Assembly: GCA_013002105.1 (NCBI GenBank)
Contig: JABDKS010000850.1
Location: forward strand, 1 to 24,323
Source of the DNA: Pirellulaceae bacterium
Lineage (GTDB): Bacteria > Planctomycetota > Planctomycetia > Pirellulales > Pirellulaceae
Length of the DNA stretch: 24,323 nt
Direction: 5' to 3'
Made by a program: the position numbers and the translations under genes. Every line of letters starts with the position of its first letter. Position 1 is the first letter of the stretch. The notes under the pieces are model-generated. The model was given only the letters and a program-made list of their open reading frames with translations, had not been told where the DNA came from and did not search any database. Below are positions 21,941 through 24,323 of this stretch, in pieces.

Positions 21941-24323
21941 ATGATCAAACATGTTGTATCGACGTTTGGCATGCTGGTGTTTTGCGTGATCTGTTTGTCT
22001 TGCGCGACAACGCTTGATGCCGAAACCGTGCTGCGATTGCCGCCGGGCGAGGGCAACCCACGCAATAGCGAAGGAGACTTTGTCCAATTGCGTGACGGCC
22101 GAATCCTGTTTGTCTACACGCGTTTTACTGGTGGAGCCAGCGATCACGATCAAGCATCCTTGGTCAGTCGAGTTTCCGGAGACGGCGGGATCACTTGGTC
22201 AGATACCGACGAGATCGTGCTGGAAAGCAAAGCAGGTTTGAATGTGATGTCGGTGTCGTTGCTACGGTTAGCCGATGATCGAATCGCGATGTTCTACCTG
22301 CGTAAAACGTCGCTCACGGATTGTCGTCCGTTGGTACGGTTTTCGGACGACGAAGCTCAGTCATGGAGCGAACCGACAAGCATCATCCCCGATAGCGATG
22401 TCGGGTATTACGTTTTGAATAATGACCGCGTCATTGAGTTACACGATGGGCGATTGGTGGTTCCAGTCGCACTGCATCGGCGTCCCGATTGGGAAAAACC
22501 CGATTGGCGGGGTCAGATCACCGCGTATTTGTCAGACGATGCGGGCCGCTCCTGGCGACGTGCAACGACGTTGCAGAAAGGTTTCGACGAACAGGGCCGG
22601 CGCATCACAGCCCAAGAACCCGGCGCCGTGCAACTTGACGACAGGCGATTATTGATGTGGGTTCGTACGGATGCCGGAGATCAGTTTCGCAGCTTTTCTG
22701 ATGATGGCGGCGAGAACTGGACACCACTTGCGAGAATGAACCTGCCGTCGCCCCGATCGCCGGCATCGATCGAGCGTCTTGCTCCGTCAGGTGATCTGTT
22801 GGCAGTCTGGAACAATCATGCTGGTCTGCCCATTGATCAGCGCAAGAATCGTACGCCACTGACGATGGCACTTTCCACGGACAATGGTCGCACGTGGCAG
22901 AGCATTCAAAATTTGGCGGACGATCCCAACGGTTGGTACTGTTACACGGCAATCCAACAAGTCGGCGACCATTTGCTGCTCGGTCACGTTGCCGGTTCGC
23001 AGGCGGCAGGTCAACATTTATCGACCACGGAAATTCAACGGCTACCGATTGCGGCGTGCCGCATAGCGGCAGTGGACGAGCCAAGCGATGTGTCGATCAA
23101 CGAAGCACTGATCGAGTCGATCACGAAAATAACGTTGCGAGAGAATCGAGACGGCCGATCGACCACTTGGTTTCATCCGCGAGCCTGCATGGTGCCGGAC
23201 GCGAACGGGCAGCCGATCGCGTTAATGACGCTGCAAGAAATTGGTGGCTCTGACTATTTCGGACCGGTGCACTGGACGACATCGGATGACCAGGGAGCAA
23301 CGTGGAGTGATTTCGAGCCGATCGAATCACTCGGGCGCGATCCGGTGGAGGGTCACGGCGACCTGAAAGCGGGAGTTTGCGATGTGACGCCGCAATACCA
23401 TCCCAATACCGGAACGGTGTTGGCGTTGGGGCACGTGGTGTTTTATCGAGGTCCTCGTTTTGCCAAGGGTGACCAGTTGCCTCGATATCCACTTTACGCC
23501 GTGCGCCGAAAGGATGGAACTTGGTCATCTCGCAAGATTCTCGGTTGGAATGATCCACGCGGGAAGTTCATTTACAGCAACAATTGCGGCCAACGAGTCG
23601 TCATGCCCAACGGTGACATCATGATGGCATTCACCTTTGGACCGGAATCAAAAAACCGGATGGTTGCCGGCGTACGTTGCTCGTTTGATGGCGAGGAACT
23701 GAAGGTCGTTGAGGTCGGGCCAGCGCTGCACAACGACATCGGCCGCGGATTGCTGGAACCATCGGTGACACGATTCCAGAATCGGTTCTATCTGACGATC
23801 CGCGCCGAAGACGGGCGCGGCTACGTTGCTGTCAGTGACGACGGATTGAACTATCAACGCAAAACGGCTTGGGCATGGGACGACGGGCAGCCGATCGGCA
23901 TGTCGACGACTCAGCAACATTGGCTAACCCACAGCGACGGCCTATTCTTGGTTTACACACGACAAGATGATTCCAATACCAATGTGATGCGATGGCGGAG
24001 TCCGCTTTGGATCGCCCGCGTCGATACCGATCGACTGTGTTTGATCCGTGATAGCGAACAAGTCGTGCTGCCCATGGTAGGCGATGGTGTGGCCGAGGCT
24101 GACGAAGTCGCTTTGATGGGGAATTTTCATGTTACCAACGTCAGTCCAAGCGAGTCGTGGGTCACCGTCGGTGAATGGTTGCCGCGGCGCAATGCGACTG
24201 GCGATCTGCTGTTAGCGCGAATTCGTTGGGCCAAACCCAATCGAAAAGCTGTCGCCTTTGATTCGCTATCCGATGAGAAATCACAACCGCTGGCGCCACT
24301 GGATTCAACGGATCAATCGCCGC
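21941..24323 (+). CDS. Secreted sialidase-like (BNR/Asp-box) protein, 3' end cut
   Basis: At least 794 residues, open at the window end. A signal peptide (MIKHVVSTFGMLVFCVICLSC, mature start near residue 28) precedes a first sialidase-fold region (about 30-380) beginning with RNSEGDFVQLRDGRILFVYTR and carrying Asp-boxes SGDGGITW (79-86), SDDEAQSW (135-142), SDDAGRSW (198-205), SDDGGENW (253-260) and STDNGRTW (312-319). A second region (from about 405: TWFHPRACM) has SDDQGATW (448-455), a NNCGQRVVMPNGDIMMAF segment and SDDGLNY (from 632), so two beta-propellers are probably fused. Families with this layout cleave or bind terminal sugars, but no sugar can be named and catalytic residues were not verified. 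ATG 21941 is preferred (GGAAGG just upstream); an in-frame ATG at 21920 has no ribosome site. Confidence 0.85.
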   Translation, partial: MIKHVVSTFGMLVFCVICLSCATTLDAETVLRLPPGEGNPRNSEGDFVQLRDGRILFVYTRFTGGASDHDQASLVSRVSGDGGITWSDTDEIVLESKAGLNVMSVSLLRLADDRIAMFYLRKTSLTDCRPLVRFSDDEAQSWSEPTSIIPDSDVGYYVLNNDRVIELHDGRLVVPVALHRRPDWEKPDWRGQITAYLSDDAGRSWRRATTLQKGFDEQGRRITAQEPGAVQLDDRRLLMWVRTDAGDQFRSFSDDGGENWTPLARMNLPSPRSPASIERLAPSGDLLAVWNNHAGLPIDQRKNRTPLTMALSTDNGRTWQSIQNLADDPNGWYCYTAIQQVGDHLLLGHVAGSQAAGQHLSTTEIQRLPIAACRIAAVDEPSDVSINEALIESITKITLRENRDGRSTTWFHPRACMVPDANGQPIALMTLQEIGGSDYFGPVHWTTSDDQGATWSDFEPIESLGRDPVEGHGDLKAGVCDVTPQYHPNTGTVLALGHVVFYRGPRFAKGDQLPRYPLYAVRRKDGTWSSRKILGWNDPRGKFIYSNNCGQRVVMPNGDIMMAFTFGPESKNRMVAGVRCSFDGEELKVVEVGPALHNDIGRGLLEPSVTRFQNRFYLTIRAEDGRGYVAVSDDGLNYQRKTAWAWDDGQPIGMSTTQQHWLTHSDGLFLVYTRQDDSNTNVMRWRSPLWIARVDTDRLCLIRDSEQVVLPMVGDGVAEADEVALMGNFHVTNVSPSESWVTVGEWLPRRNATGDLLLARIRWAKPNRKAVAFDSLSDEKSQPLAPLDSTDQSP

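Noticed and set aside
1..24323. CRISPR array, toxin-antitoxin pair, prophage or insertion sequence
   Set aside because: No regularly spaced repeats, transposase or integrase motifs, phage structural genes or paired small toxin genes were seen on either strand.

Overview
The window looks like chromosomal DNA from a planctomycete, probably of the Rhodopirellula/Pirellulaceae type. This is inferred from gene content: an ECF sigma factor next to a putative anti-sigma protein that carries a DUF1559 / H-X9-DG prepilin-like region, a Tat-exported GMC oxidoreductase, a large secreted sialidase-like protein, a TIGR03545/TIGR03546 pair, and several GTG/TTG starts. GC content appears moderate. I see no rRNA, tRNA, CRISPR array, insertion sequence or phage gene.

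Layout. (1) 109-4015, minus strand: a six-TM protein of unknown function, then a translationally coupled TIGR03546-TIGR03545 membrane pair ending at a near-ideal intrinsic terminator (1199-1229). (2) 4279-14985, plus strand: a four-gene DNA-end-processing cluster, addB-like nuclease, addA-like helicase, yhaO-like (SbcD/Mre11-type) nuclease and yhaN-like (SbcC/Rad50-type) ATPase. Two junctions are 4-bp stop/start overlaps and the third is a 41-bp gap. (3) 15218-17623, plus: a Tat-signal GMC-family FAD oxidoreductase. (4) 17811-19679, minus: an ECF sigma factor followed by its probable membrane anti-sigma partner. (5) 20164-24323, plus: an NCS2/AzgA-like permease with a structured, dyad-containing upstream region, then a sialidase-like two-propeller protein cut by the window end.

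How the genes work together. The core is the recombination module. The AddA-like subunit has all helicase motifs but ends after motif VI, so it lacks the usual C-terminal nuclease. The AddB-like subunit has a complete RecB-type nuclease centre but no Walker A and no C-terminal Fe-S cysteine triad. Division of labour (helicase in A, nuclease in B) is therefore predicted. A Mre11/Rad50-like pair in the same transcription unit suggests that end tethering or hairpin opening and resection are co-expressed. The AddA-like N-terminus carries QLDLF, a match to the beta-clamp-binding pentapeptide, which could link the machine to the replisome. The sigma/anti-sigma pair is probably a surface-stress or surface-sensing switch whose sensor is a prepilin-like periplasmic domain. 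The other genes look like ordinary neighbours with no demonstrated link to the cluster.
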